64,000 nucleotides of DNA from Sphingobium sp. Z007 (GCF_900013425.1 NZ_FBXK01000005.1:434001-498000), one strand, 5' to 3'; positions 1-8,792 are shown, numbered from the stretch's first letter. The notes: generated by a model from the sequence alone, not told the origin. A program made the numbers and translations.

Positions 1-1
1 C

Positions 2-322
2 GACAAGGGACTGGCCGAAGGCTTCACCACGCTGGATATCGCCAAGGGTCTGATCGACGAAGGCTTCCACCCGATGACCATGTATTTCCCGCTGGTCGTC
101 CATGGCGCGATGCTGATCGAACCGACCGAGACGGAAAGCAAGGCCGCGCTGGACCAGTTCATCCTGGCGCTGCGCAGCCTGGCGGAGCGGGCCAAGGCCG
201 GAGACGAAGCCCTGAAGGGCGCGCCCTACCACGCCCCCCGCCGTCGCCTCGACGAAACACTGGCCGCACGCAAGCCGGTCCTTACCTGGACGGAACCCGC
301 GCTCGCGCAGGCGGCCGAATGA
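2..322 (+). CDS. gcvPB: Glycine dehydrogenase (decarboxylating) subunit 2, 3' part
   Basis: C-terminal 106 residues of the PLP-dependent P-protein of the glycine cleavage system, which decarboxylates glycine and passes aminomethyl to the lipoyl H-protein. The reading frame is open from the left edge and contains GFHPMTMYFPLVV and LIEPTETESKAALDQFI, the signature end of the GcvPB half of the split enzyme. The gene is truncated by the window, so the PLP lysine is not visible. Its TGA overlaps the next ATG by four bases (ATGA), suggesting translational coupling to the methyltransferase gene that follows. Identification is secure from family knowledge; only the tail is seen. Confidence 0.93.
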   Translation, partial: DKGLAEGFTTLDIAKGLIDEGFHPMTMYFPLVVHGAMLIEPTETESKAALDQFILALRSLAERAKAGDEALKGAPYHAPRRRLDETLAARKPVLTWTEPALAQAAE

Positions 323-963
323 CGGACGGGCCGGAGCCGTGGGAACCCGGTTCCGGCCCTGCGGGTGCGGAAAAACGTTTCGCTCCCGCAACGATACGCA
401 ACCGCGACGCGATCGTCGCGGTCCTGCGCGATGCGTTACCATCCTGCGGCGTCGTGCTGGAGGTGGCGAGCGGAAGCGGCGAACATGCTGTCCACTTCGC
501 CGTCTCATTTCCCGCATTGAACTGGCAACCGACCGATTCCGATCCTACCGCCATCGCCTCCATCGCCACCTGGCGAGAAGAGGCCGCGCTGCCCAATCTC
601 AACCCGCCCATCATGCTGGACGCCGCCGCCGACTGGCCGGTCACCCGTGCCGATGCGATCCTCTGCATCAACATGGTCCACATCGCGCCATGGGACGCGA
701 CGCTCGGGCTGTTCAAGGGGGCAGGGCAGGCGCTGCCGCCCGGCGGGCTTCTCTATCTCTATGGACCCTATATCCGCACGGGCGTGGAAACCGCTCCCAG
801 CAACTGCGCTTTCGACGCCTCGCTCAAGGCGCGCGATCCGCGCTGGGGCTTGCGATCGGTGGAGCATGTCGTCGCGGCGGCGGACGCGGCGGGCCTGACC
901 TTCGATCGCCTGATCGACATGCCCGCGAACAATCTCTCGCTGCTTTTCAGGCGGCGGGATTGA
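319..963 (+). CDS. DUF938-family SAM-dependent methyltransferase
   Basis: A 214-residue protein with the class I methyltransferase SAM-binding loop near residues 46-55 (LEVASGSGEH) and a following CINMVHIAPW segment. The start KRFAPATIRNRD and the GPYIRTGVETAPSN stretch are characteristic of the DUF938 family, whose substrate is not established. The ATG lies inside the gcvPB stop region (ATGA), which fixes the start and implies coupled translation. It is probably cytosolic: no signal peptide or membrane segment is seen. A palindromic repeat follows, so it is likely the last gene of the transcript. Confidence 0.85.
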   Translation: MTDGPEPWEPGSGPAGAEKRFAPATIRNRDAIVAVLRDALPSCGVVLEVASGSGEHAVHFAVSFPALNWQPTDSDPTAIASIATWREEAALPNLNPPIMLDAAADWPVTRADAILCINMVHIAPWDATLGLFKGAGQALPPGGLLYLYGPYIRTGVETAPSNCAFDASLKARDPRWGLRSVEHVVAAADAAGLTFDRLIDMPANNLSLLFRRRD

Positions 964-1002
964 AAAGCTAGCGTGCTCCTGCGAAGGCGGAGCATGTCAT
1001 TC

Positions 1003-1070
1003 GTCATTGCGAGCGCAGCGAAGCAATCCAATGGCGTGACCGTGGATTGCTTTGCTGCGCTCGCAATGAC
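1003..1070. repeat. Intergenic inverted repeat, GTCATTGCGAGCGCAG type
   Basis: Two 28-base arms (1003-1030 and 1043-1070) are reverse complements with one mismatch and a 12-base spacer. A shorter GCTCCTGCGAAGGCGGAGC hairpin lies just upstream, similar to the hairpin at 34,019. There is no T-tract, so it is better seen as a REP-like intergenic element than a terminator, though it would fold strongly in RNA. Confidence 0.85.
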
Positions 1071-1086
1071 GAGAGTATGAATTGAT

Positions 1087-1971
1087 ATGTCATCCATGCC
1101 CCAATTCCTCCCCCTCGTCACCGCCGAACTCAGCGCCCCGGCCGATCCCCGCGCCGCGGCGATGGCAGGAGCACTCGCGGCCCAATATCCGCAGGCCGCC
1201 CGCGCCGTGCTCTTCTACGGCTCCTGCCTGCGGGAGGCCAATCTCGACGGGCTGATGCTCGATTTCTACTTGATCGTGTCGGACTATCCCGCCGCCTATG
1301 GCAAAAGCTGGCTGGCGCGCGCCAACCGCCTGATTCCGCCCAATGTCTTTCCATTCGAACATCAGGGCCTGATCGCCAAATATGCGGTCCTGTCCGAAGC
1401 CGACTTCGCCCGGTTGAACAGCATGGAGGCGGACAATGTTTCGGTCTGGGCGCGCTTCGCCCAGCCCTCCCGCCTGCTCTGGGCAGCCGACGATCTCGCC
1501 CGCCAGCGCGCGATCGCCGCCGTCGCGCAGGCCGCGCCGACCCTGCTGACGCTGGCCAAACCCATGGCGGCAGGGCAGGGCGACGCGCTCTCCCTATGGA
1601 AGACCGGCTTTACCCTCACCTATAACGCCGAACTGCGCGCCGAGAAGACGGGCCGCTCGCTCTCGATCGTGGATGCCGATCCCGACCGCTATCGTCGCTT
1701 TGGCGAGGCTGCACTGGCCGATGGCCTGCCACCCTCGCTACCCGACACGCCCGCGCGCTGGCGCGCCCTCCAGCGCCGCGGCAAGCGCCTGTCGGTGATC
1801 CGCCTCGCCAAGGCCAGTTTCACCTATGCCGGCGGCATCGATTATCTGGCGTGGAAGATCAATCGCCATGCCGGCACTGCCATCACGATCAAGCCCTGGC
1901 AGCGGCGCTGGCCGCTGCTGGGTGCGGTCACTCTGCTGCCGCGGCTGTTCCGGGGTGGCGCGATTCGCTGA
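1087..1971 (+). CDS. Nucleotidyltransferase-like protein, possible Tam41-type phosphatidate cytidylyltransferase homologue
   Basis: A 294-residue soluble protein. Residues 43-46 read FYGS, followed by LDFYLIV (58-64), PPNVF (84-88), LIAKYAVLS (95-103) and WARFAQPSRLLWA (121-133). This order resembles mitochondrial Tam41/Mmp37: a YGS nucleotidyltransferase loop, a D-x-(I/L) metal-ligand strand, an N-P block, L-I-K-Y-G-V-(I/V)-S, and the A-G-R-(L/F)-x-K-P block. Tam41 makes CDP-diacylglycerol from phosphatidate and CTP. The match is remote, from memory of the family, and activity is inference. It could also be another nucleotidyltransferase-fold protein. No membrane segments are seen, unlike CdsA. 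The 3' end overlaps the convergent histidine kinase gene by 44 bases. Confidence 0.6.
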   Translation: MSSMPQFLPLVTAELSAPADPRAAAMAGALAAQYPQAARAVLFYGSCLREANLDGLMLDFYLIVSDYPAAYGKSWLARANRLIPPNVFPFEHQGLIAKYAVLSEADFARLNSMEADNVSVWARFAQPSRLLWAADDLARQRAIAAVAQAAPTLLTLAKPMAAGQGDALSLWKTGFTLTYNAELRAEKTGRSLSIVDADPDRYRRFGEAALADGLPPSLPDTPARWRALQRRGKRLSVIRLAKASFTYAGGIDYLAWKINRHAGTAITIKPWQRRWPLLGAVTLLPRLFRGGAIR

Positions 1972-3949
1972 GGGACTGGCCGCTGAGCGTCGTCGCCAAG
2001 GCCTGCCCCAGCGCCATCAGCGTATAGGGTTTGCGCAGCACCTCATGCCCTTCGAAATCGGCGCTGTCATTGCCATCGCCGGCATAGCCGGTGACGAACA
2101 GCACCGGCAGATGGCGAAAGCGGGCGGGCAGCGCCTTCACCATTTCCGGCCCCGTCATGTCGGGCATCAACACGTCGCTGATGATCAGGCCGACGTCGCC
2201 ATGATTGGCCAGCAATTTCGCCGCCTTGGCCGGATGGTCGCAGGCGATCGGCAGATGGCCCAGTTCGCTGAGCGCCGCCATCGTCTGGTTCAGCACGCGC
2301 GGATCATCCTCCACCACCAGGATGCGGGTCGGCGGCTGCTCCACGGGGGCGCGCGCAAAGCCGACCTCAGCATTGGCGACTTCGCCCACCACGATCGACC
2401 GCGGCAGGTAGAGATGCACGCTGCTGCCCTGGCCCGGCGCCGAATCGATCCGAATTTCGCCCCGACACTGGCGCACGAAGCCGAAAATCTGGCTGAGGCC
2501 CAAACCCGTACCCTTGCCCACCGGCTTGGTGGTGAAGAAGGGTTCGAACACGCGCGCCAGCACGTCGGGCGTCATGCCGCACCCGTCGTCGGTGACGGTG
2601 ACGGTCACATAATCGCCCGACGCGCATTCGCCGATCTCGCCCGCCGCCAAGGCCGTCTGCCCGGTCGCCAGCGTCAACTGGCCGCGGCCGTCCATGGCAT
2701 CGCGCGCGTTGACGCACAGGTTCAGGATTGCATTTTCCATCTGATGCTGGTCGACGAAGATGCACCAGCCGCTCGCTCCCTGCGCGAAGCGGACGATGAT
2801 CTGGTCGCCGATCGTCCGGTCGATCAGGTCGGCCATGCCCGACAGCAACGCATCGGGATCGACCGCGCTGGGCAGCAACGGTTCGGACCGAGCGAAGGCC
2901 AGCAATCGGCGCGTCAGCGCGGACGCGCGATTGGCGCCCTCCATCGCATTGTCCAGATGGCGGCTGGCTTCGTCCGGCTTCGACTGAAACTTACGCTTGG
3001 CCAGTTCCAGCCCGCCGACAACGACCGCCAGCATATTGTTGAAATCATGCGCGATGCCGCCGGTCAACTGCCCCACGGCGTCCATCTTCTGCATCTGGCG
3101 CAGATCATGTTCGGCCGCGGCCCGTTCCGCCGCCTCCAACTTCAACTGGTCATAGGCGTAGGATAGTTCGGCGGTCCGCGCCGCGACTGCCGCCTCCAGC
3201 CGGTCGGCCCGCTCGGTTTCCGCCTCCGCCAGCCGCCGGGCGGTGCGGCGCTCACGAAAGGCGGTGTTGGCGAACCACACGCCGAACAATATGCACACCA
3301 GCATCGCCAGCCCCACCAGCCGCGATGTCTTGCCCACCCATTCGCTGCGGTCGCCAGCCAACGTGACGGCCAGGCTGCGTTCGCGCAGCCGGTCATTCTC
3401 CGCCTTGATGACCAGGTCCAGAAGCGCGGTGATGCGGCGCAGATCCTGGCTCTTGCCCGCCTGATGGAAACGCCCCAGCGCCGCCATCTTCTGGTCGTAC
3501 GTCGTGCGCAGGCCGATTTCGCTCAACGTCTTGCCGCGCTGGATGAAGGCATAGTGCAACGCCTGGACATTGCCATGCTGCCAGCCCGACCGGCGCGTGG
3601 CGTAGGTTAGCGCCTTCAACTGGCTGGCCGCGCCGCGCCACTGGTCCTGGAACAGCCGCCCGGTATCAGGGTCCAAGCTGATGACATAGCGAGCCAGAGT
3701 TACTTCGGCGCGGGCCATGCGTGCTTCGAATCCCCGCGCCAGCGCGATCACCTCGAAACTGCTTTGCTGTTCGGCCAGCGCCTGCGCATGCTCCCGCGAC
3801 GCATTGCTGGCGCTGTAGAGCAGCGCGCCCAGCGACCCGATCAGCAGCGCAGCCAGCAACAACGGCAGGACGCGCCGGGTCAGCGTGCGCCAACCCTTCT
3901 GGTCCTGACCCCTTTGGTCCTGCTCATCATGATGGTCGCTGTCGGCCAT
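1928..3949 (-). CDS. Membrane hybrid histidine kinase with receiver domain
   Basis: A 673-residue hybrid sensor. A transmembrane helix at about 27-46 and a second at about 210-230 enclose a periplasmic helical region that looks CHASE3-like. A coiled coil follows (about 235-285), then HisKA with phospho-accepting His301 in GGIAHDFNNML, and HATPase_c boxes (N-box NLCVNARDA at 410-418, DDGCGM, GKGTGLGLS). A C-terminal receiver domain has the acidic pair VVEDD and phospho-acceptor Asp592 in SDVLMPDMTG. No separate response regulator gene is adjacent, so the output is probably by phosphotransfer or through an orphan regulator. The signal sensed is unknown. Its 3' end is antisense to the end of the nucleotidyltransferase-like gene. 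Confidence 0.9.
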   Translation of the reverse strand: MADSDHHDEQDQRGQDQKGWRTLTRRVLPLLLAALLIGSLGALLYSASNASREHAQALAEQQSSFEVIALARGFEARMARAEVTLARYVISLDPDTGRLFQDQWRGAASQLKALTYATRRSGWQHGNVQALHYAFIQRGKTLSEIGLRTTYDQKMAALGRFHQAGKSQDLRRITALLDLVIKAENDRLRERSLAVTLAGDRSEWVGKTSRLVGLAMLVCILFGVWFANTAFRERRTARRLAEAETERADRLEAAVAARTAELSYAYDQLKLEAAERAAAEHDLRQMQKMDAVGQLTGGIAHDFNNMLAVVVGGLELAKRKFQSKPDEASRHLDNAMEGANRASALTRRLLAFARSEPLLPSAVDPDALLSGMADLIDRTIGDQIIVRFAQGASGWCIFVDQHQMENAILNLCVNARDAMDGRGQLTLATGQTALAAGEIGECASGDYVTVTVTDDGCGMTPDVLARVFEPFFTTKPVGKGTGLGLSQIFGFVRQCRGEIRIDSAPGQGSSVHLYLPRSIVVGEVANAEVGFARAPVEQPPTRILVVEDDPRVLNQTMAALSELGHLPIACDHPAKAAKLLANHGDVGLIISDVLMPDMTGPEMVKALPARFRHLPVLFVTGYAGDGNDSADFEGHEVLRKPYTLMALGQALATTLSGQSLSESRHPGTAAAAE

Positions 3950-4061
3950 GGACCGTTACACTAGACCAACAAGCTTAACGGCGAAATATCATCGTTGAAA
4001 AGTTCCACAGCTTATCGTCAATCGGTCGCGCATGTCGTTCGACTGGGCAGCTATGCCGCGA

Positions 4062-5324
4062 TCAACCGATCGCGCCGGTCGCCTTGCCCGCCGTTTCGAA
4101 CATGCCGATAATCTGTTCAACCTGTGCGTCGCTATGCTCGGCGCATAGCGAGCAGCGCAGCAGGAAGGTGCCCGCCGGGGTGGCGGGTGGCCGCGCCATG
4201 TTGACGTAGAGGCCCAGTTCCAACAGCGTCTGCCACATCGCCACCGCCTGACGCTGGTCGGTCAGGATCACGGCGATGATCGCAGACTGCGGCGTCTTGG
4301 TCCCCAGGGTGAAGCCCAGGTCGCTCAACCCTTTGTGCAGCCGCTGGCTGTTCTTCCACAGATGCGCGCGCTTCTCGCCCGCATGCATCAGCTTGCGGAT
4401 GCTCGTTGCCGCGGTTGCCACGACGCTGGGCGGCAGCGAGGCGGTGAAGACATAGGGACGGCAGACCAGGCGCAGTATCTCGAACTTGGGATGGTTGGAG
4501 ACGCAGAAGCCGCCGACCGTACCGACCGACTTGGAGAAGGTGCCGACCACGAAATCGACATCGGCCTCGACGCCCTGTTCCTCATAGACGCCTCGGCCAT
4601 GTTCGCCGAAAAAGCCCATACCATGGGCTTCGTCCACCAGGATCATGCAATTGGGATGCTGGCGGATCGCGGCGACCATGTCGGGCAGGGGGGCGACGTC
4701 GCCCAGCATCGAATAGACGCCTTCCAGCACGACCAGCTTGAGCGCATCGGCGGGCAGGCGGGCCAAACGCTTGGCCAGATCCTCGACGCTGTTGTGCCGG
4801 AAGCGGACAATCTCCGCGTCGCCCAGGAAACAGCCGTCATAGATGGACGCATGGCTATCAGCGTCCAGGATAACATAGTCGCCCTTGCCCGCCAGCGTCG
4901 AAATGACACCCAGATTGGCCTGATAACCGGTCGAAAAGACCATCGCGCCGCTGGTGCCGTAAAATTCGCGCAGCGCCGTCTCGACTTCCGCATGACCCTG
5001 ATAGGTGCCGTTCAGCACGCGGCTGCCGGTGGTGCCGGCGCCAAATTCGTCCAGCGCCGTCTTGCCGGCGGCGATCACGTCCGGGTCGAACGTCATGCCC
5101 ATATAATTATAGGTGCCCAGCAGGATCGTGTCCTTGCCCTTGATGACGGCCTGGGTCGGCGACTTCACCTCGTCCATCACGATCGCGAAAGGATCGCGCA
5201 CGCCCGTCGCCATCAACGCCTCGCGCTCGGCGATCAGGGCATCGAACTTGGAAAACAGGTCGCGCGGGGCAGGCGTTTCGGCCGGGGTATGCGCGTCGTT
5301 CGCGGTGGCGGCAGCGTCGGTCAT
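4062..5324 (-). CDS. spt: Serine palmitoyltransferase
   Basis: Soluble PLP enzyme of the alpha-oxoamine synthase family that condenses L-serine with an acyl thioester to 3-ketosphinganine, the first step of sphingolipid synthesis. The 420-residue length equals the classic Sphingomonas enzyme. Visible catalytic residues are the DSHAS histidine near 158, Asp231 and His234 in DEAHGMGFFG, and the PLP lysine Lys265 in GTFSKSVG. The numbering is practically that of the well-studied S. paucimobilis protein. It lies downstream of its acyl carrier protein on the same strand, separated by a perfect palindromic repeat. 8-Amino-7-oxononanoate synthase or ALA synthase are the alternatives, but the ACP context and near-identical layout favour Spt. 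Confidence 0.95.
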   Translation of the reverse strand: MTDAAATANDAHTPAETPAPRDLFSKFDALIAEREALMATGVRDPFAIVMDEVKSPTQAVIKGKDTILLGTYNYMGMTFDPDVIAAGKTALDEFGAGTTGSRVLNGTYQGHAEVETALREFYGTSGAMVFSTGYQANLGVISTLAGKGDYVILDADSHASIYDGCFLGDAEIVRFRHNSVEDLAKRLARLPADALKLVVLEGVYSMLGDVAPLPDMVAAIRQHPNCMILVDEAHGMGFFGEHGRGVYEEQGVEADVDFVVGTFSKSVGTVGGFCVSNHPKFEILRLVCRPYVFTASLPPSVVATAATSIRKLMHAGEKRAHLWKNSQRLHKGLSDLGFTLGTKTPQSAIIAVILTDQRQAVAMWQTLLELGLYVNMARPPATPAGTFLLRCSLCAEHSDAQVEQIIGMFETAGKATGAIG

Positions 5325-5351
5325 ATGTAAAATCCGTTCGGTTCAAAACCT

Positions 5352-5413
5352 CCGTTCGGTTCGAGCCTGTCGAGAACCAAGCGCATCGTTCTCGACAGGC
5401 TCGAACCGAACGG
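5352..5413. repeat. Palindromic repeat inside the acp-spt operon
   Basis: Perfect 26-base arms (5352-5377 and 5388-5413) with a 10-base loop and the common CCGTTCG/CGAACGG ends. The inner part is GGTTCGAGCCTGTCGAGAAC. It sits between two genes expected to be co-transcribed, so its RNA hairpin could set the ratio of the two products. There is no T-tract typical of a terminator. Confidence 0.92.
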
Positions 5414-5428
5414 GAAAGGAAAGGCGGC

Positions 5429-5671
5429 TTAGCCCTTCAGCTTGGCGACCGCGTCCACCAACTGGCCGACGGTCTCGATTTCGGCCTGCATGTTCATGGT
5501 GATGATGATGTCGAACTCATCCTCGATCGCCGCGACGAAATCCATCACCGTCAGGCTGTCCCATTCCAGGTCGCCAGCAAAGGTGGTGGCTTCGGTCAGG
5601 TCGACGCCCTTTTTGTTGAAGGGCGCGATCTGGGCCGCGATAGTGTCGAAAATATCGGTGCGATCCGTCAT
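5429..5671 (-). CDS. Acyl carrier protein associated with serine palmitoyltransferase
   Basis: An 80-residue acidic four-helix carrier protein. The phosphopantetheine site is Ser39 in LEWDSLTVMD, the canonical D-S-L motif. The start is taken at MTDRTDIFD because the upstream in-frame extension has no carrier-protein character. It lies immediately upstream of spt on the same strand. In Caulobacter and sphingomonads a specific ACP delivers the fatty acyl group to serine palmitoyltransferase, so that is the likely job here rather than general fatty acid synthesis, which uses AcpP. The acyl-ACP synthetase expected to charge it is not in this window. Confidence 0.9.
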   Translation of the reverse strand: MTDRTDIFDTIAAQIAPFNKKGVDLTEATTFAGDLEWDSLTVMDFVAAIEDEFDIIITMNMQAEIETVGQLVDAVAKLKG

Positions 5672-5790
5672 TATCGTGAAATTCTTTCCGTCAAAGCGCG
5701 GCATTTGCCGCCTCGGCCCGCTCTTTGGCAAGGGAATAAGGCGTCAATCGGGCAGCATCGCGCCCGATCTGAGAGGCGGGAACAGTCCGC

Positions 5791-6069
5791 TTAGCGGAAA
5801 TTATCGGCGTAGGCCTGCAATTTCAGCGTCTTGGGCGGCGTCGTGATGACGGTATAGGCAACGCCCTGCTTTTGTGCATAGGCGACCGCCGCTTCCTGCG
5901 AAGGGAAGCTGAGCTTCAACTGCTGCTGCGTATCGCCCGAACCGGCCCAGCCGGTCAGCGGATCGGCCCGCTTGGCTTCGGCGGGCGCATATTCCAGCAC
6001 CCATTTATGGGTCAGCGCCTTGCCGGACTGGAGGGCGTTTTTCTGGATCTGGTAAATGCGCGCGCTCAT
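5791..6069 (-). CDS. Complex I accessory subunit, NDUFS4-like (ETC complex I subunit)
   Basis: A 92-residue homologue of the 18-kDa NDUFS4 accessory subunit of respiratory complex I, a family widespread in alphaproteobacteria. Recognisable features are the start MSARIYQIQKNALQSGK, the HKWVLEYAP strand and DPLTGWAGSGDTQQQLKL, corresponding to the conserved family core. It is expected on the peripheral arm of NADH:quinone oxidoreductase, on the cytosolic face. The start at MSARIYQ is favoured because the longer frame upstream is not family-like. It is upstream of acp on the same strand with a gap of about 120 bases; a functional link to sphingolipid synthesis is not implied. Confidence 0.88.
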   Translation of the reverse strand: MSARIYQIQKNALQSGKALTHKWVLEYAPAEAKRADPLTGWAGSGDTQQQLKLSFPSQEAAVAYAQKQGVAYTVITTPPKTLKLQAYADNFR

Positions 6070-6124
6070 CGCGAAAGACTCCGGTAAATCGTCATGCTGC
6101 GTTGCACCAGTGGTCGCTGCGAAG

Positions 6125-8578
6125 TCAAGACTTCCGCGGGCCATGTTCCCTGGCATCGGCATTTTTGGTGCGCAATGTCGCGCTGGCTCCCGCCGGATCG
6201 TCGGGCCAGGGATGCCGTGGATAGCGGCCGCGCATCTCCTTGGCGACGTCGCGCCAGTTGCCCGCCCAGAAGCCGGGCAGGTCGCGCGTCGTCTGGATCG
6301 GCCGTCCGGCGGGCGATGTCAGCGACAGGACGAGCGGAATCCGCTGGCTGCCCACCGTCGGATGTTCGGCCAAGCCGAACAGGGCCTGCACCCGCAACTC
6401 GACCCGCGGTCCACCCTCGGCCGCATAGTCGATCGCATGGCTGCTCCCGGCGGGCGAGCGAAAATCCGGGGGGGCGAGCCGGTCGAGCTGTTGCTTGCCG
6501 TCCCAGCCGATCAGCCCCTCCAGCACGCCCGACAGCTGCGACCGGTCGATATCCGACAAGCGCCGCTTCCCCGCCAGCAGCGGCGGCAACCAATCGTCCA
6601 GCGTCGCGATCAACGCGACGTCGGACAGCGCGTCGATCCCGGCAAAGCCGCCGCGCATCCGCAATGACTGCGCCGCCTCCGACCAGGGGAGCAGGTCGAT
6701 GCCGCCCTGTCGCACGCCTTCGATCAGCGCGGCGACCACGGCGTCCGGGTCGGGCCTGTCGTCGGACCCGGACGACAGCCGCACCGCGCCAAGCCGCCGC
6801 TCGCGCAACGCCTCGATCCCGCCATTGGCCGGGCGGAACTTGACCGTGCGCTGCTCGGCGATGCGCGAACCGAACAGGGCGATCACCTCGTTCTCGCCGA
6901 TCGGCGCGGCGGACAATATGCGCGCGCCCGCGGCGCTACCCTGCACTTCGCCGACTGCCAACCAGTCCTCGCGCGCCAGCGGCGACAGCGGATCAAGCCG
7001 GAAGCCGCGCCCGCCCACGCTCGCCCAATCCGCGCCATCGGCGGACCGGCGCTTGGCGACGCGATCGGGGAAGGCGAGGGCAAGGCACAGACCGACCGCA
7101 CGGTCGCCGCCGCCATCGCCTGGCCCTCGCTTCACCAGCTTCGCCCAGCGCCGCGCCAACCCCCGCGCCGCGTCCGCCCGCTTGCCGCTTTCCCGCCGCC
7201 AGCGCTGCCGCCGCAGCGTCAGGTCGGTGTCCTGCCCGCCAACCCCGCGCTCGCCCAGCAGCACGGCGACCTCGGCCGCCACCTCCGCCAGCCCCATCTC
7301 GCCCGCCCGGACCAGCATATGAGCGATGCGCGGGGACAATGGCAGCGTCGCCAGCGCCTTGCCATGCGCCGTGATCCGTCCGTCCGCATCCAGCGCCTCC
7401 AGCACGGTCAGCCGCCTGCGGGCTTCCTCAACCGCCGCCGCGGGCGGCGGGTCGAGCCAGCGCAGCGCCCCGGGATCGCTCACCCCCCACAGCGCGCAAT
7501 CGAGCAGCAGGCTGGACAGGTCGCTCTCCAAAATCTCCGGCGGGTCGAACGGCACCATCCCCGCGCTCGCCGCCGCTTCCCACAGCCGATAGGCGACGCC
7601 GGGCCGCTGCCGCGCCGCACGCCCCGCGCGCTGGGTCGCCGACGCCTGGCTCGCCCGCTCCGTCACCAGTCGCGTCACCCCCGCCGCCCGATCGTAGCGC
7701 GGTCGCCGCGCGAGGCCGCTGTCCACCACGATCCGCACGCCATCGATGGTCAGGCTGGTTTCCGCGATGCTGGTCGCGAGAATGACCTTTCGCGCGCCGG
7801 AGCGGGAAGGCCGGATCGCGGCCCGCTGCGCGCCGGGATCAAGCGATCCGTGCAGCATATGCACCTCAGCGATGCCCTCGATCCGCTCCGCCGTCCGTTC
7901 GATCTCCCGCACACCGGGCAGGAAGGCGAGCAGGTCGCCCTCCGCCTCTTCGCTCAATGCCTGGCGGATCGCCGCCGCCATTTCGTCCTCGATCTTCTTT
8001 TTCGCCGCGCGCCCGATATGGCGCAACGCCAGCGGCTGGATGCGCCCTTCGCTCTCGATCACCGGCGCGCCATCGAGCAGGTTCGCAAAACGCGCCCCGT
8101 CCAACGTCGCCGACATTGGCACGATCCGCAAATCCGGCCGCAGTGCGCCCTGCGCATCCAATGCCAGCGCCAGCCCGAAATCGCTGTCCAGGCTGCGCTC
8201 ATGCACTTCGTCGAACAGCACCGCCGACACGCCGGACAGTTCCGGGTCGTCCTGTATCCGCCGCACGAAAATACCCTCGGTCAGCACCAGCAGCCGCGTC
8301 TTCGCGCTGACCTTGCTGTCCATCCGCGTCGCATAGCCAACCGTGCCGCCCGGCTGCTCGCCCATCATCTCGGCGATCCGCTCCGCCGCCGCCCGCGCCG
8401 CCAGCCGCCGCGGCGACAGCAGCAGCACCTGGCCGCTGCACCAGGGTTCGCCCAGCAACGCCGGCGCGACCGCCGTTGTCTTGCCCGCGCCCGGCGGCGC
8501 GACCAGCACGGCGTTGCTGCCCGCGCGCAACGCGGCGAGCAGGTCGGGCAGCACATCATGGATCGGCAGGTTGTTCAT
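6125..8578 (-). CDS. hrpB: ATP-dependent helicase HrpB
   Basis: An 817-residue DEAH-box helicase. Walker A GAGKTT is at residues 30-35 and the Walker B motif is DEVH (123-126) in LFDEVHERS; SATLDGARFA (motif III) and AGRAAR (motif VI, as QRAGRAARQRPGVAYR) follow. The helicase-associated domain and the long C-terminal HrpB-type region complete the protein, and the length is normal for HrpB. The start MNNLPIHDVLPDLL is chosen because HrpB proteins begin just before this helix. HrpB's precise cellular role is poorly defined (an RNA helicase with links to mRNA processing and surface structures). It ends close to the complex I accessory gene and reads on the same strand. Confidence 0.93.
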   Translation of the reverse strand: MNNLPIHDVLPDLLAALRAGSNAVLVAPPGAGKTTAVAPALLGEPWCSGQVLLLSPRRLAARAAAERIAEMMGEQPGGTVGYATRMDSKVSAKTRLLVLTEGIFVRRIQDDPELSGVSAVLFDEVHERSLDSDFGLALALDAQGALRPDLRIVPMSATLDGARFANLLDGAPVIESEGRIQPLALRHIGRAAKKKIEDEMAAAIRQALSEEAEGDLLAFLPGVREIERTAERIEGIAEVHMLHGSLDPGAQRAAIRPSRSGARKVILATSIAETSLTIDGVRIVVDSGLARRPRYDRAAGVTRLVTERASQASATQRAGRAARQRPGVAYRLWEAAASAGMVPFDPPEILESDLSSLLLDCALWGVSDPGALRWLDPPPAAAVEEARRRLTVLEALDADGRITAHGKALATLPLSPRIAHMLVRAGEMGLAEVAAEVAVLLGERGVGGQDTDLTLRRQRWRRESGKRADAARGLARRWAKLVKRGPGDGGGDRAVGLCLALAFPDRVAKRRSADGADWASVGGRGFRLDPLSPLAREDWLAVGEVQGSAAGARILSAAPIGENEVIALFGSRIAEQRTVKFRPANGGIEALRERRLGAVRLSSGSDDRPDPDAVVAALIEGVRQGGIDLLPWSEAAQSLRMRGGFAGIDALSDVALIATLDDWLPPLLAGKRRLSDIDRSQLSGVLEGLIGWDGKQQLDRLAPPDFRSPAGSSHAIDYAAEGGPRVELRVQALFGLAEHPTVGSQRIPLVLSLTSPAGRPIQTTRDLPGFWAGNWRDVAKEMRGRYPRHPWPDDPAGASATLRTKNADAREHGPRKS

Positions 8579-8664
8579 TGCGCGTCCTTTCGCGCCGATT
8601 GCGGCAAACCGCAAGGCGGGCAAGCAGACGATCGCGTCGTCCGGGCTCTGGCCCGTTTCGGTCG

Positions 8665-8766
8665 ATGCGCGACGCCGCCCGCGCGTTGCGCCCGGATCTG
8701 CGGATATTGTTCGTCACCGGCTATGCCGAAAATGCCGTGCTGACTAAGCCCTTCGCCATGGATGCT
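8665..8766 (+). pseudogene. Remnant of a receiver domain (response regulator or hybrid kinase C-terminus)
   Basis: A short stretch reads MRDAARALRPDLRILFVTGY followed by AENAV, then directly LTKPFAMDA. In intact receiver domains of sphingomonad and rhizobial hybrid kinases, FVTGYAENAV is followed by about ten residues before the conserved LTKPF lysine motif. The motif therefore survives with an internal deletion and without the N-terminal Asp-bearing half. The frame runs into unrelated sequence on both sides. This is a decayed gene fragment, not a functional protein. Confidence 0.65.
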
Positions 8767-8792
8767 GCACCGCCGCGTCGGGACGTTGCTTC

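Noticed and set aside
1826..3166. Long plus-strand open frame of 446 codons over the histidine kinase gene
   Set aside because: It is antisense to a gene with complete kinase and receiver motifs; high G+C makes long antisense frames common.
4062..5324. Annotation as 8-amino-7-oxononanoate synthase (bioF)
   Set aside because: Length, residue numbering around the PLP lysine and the ACP neighbour match serine palmitoyltransferase; no biotin genes are nearby.
5429..6069. ACP as the complex I-associated ACP because an NDUFS4-like gene is adjacent
   Set aside because: The ACP-spt pairing is the known sphingomonad and Caulobacter arrangement and explains the gene better; the complex I gene is only a neighbour.
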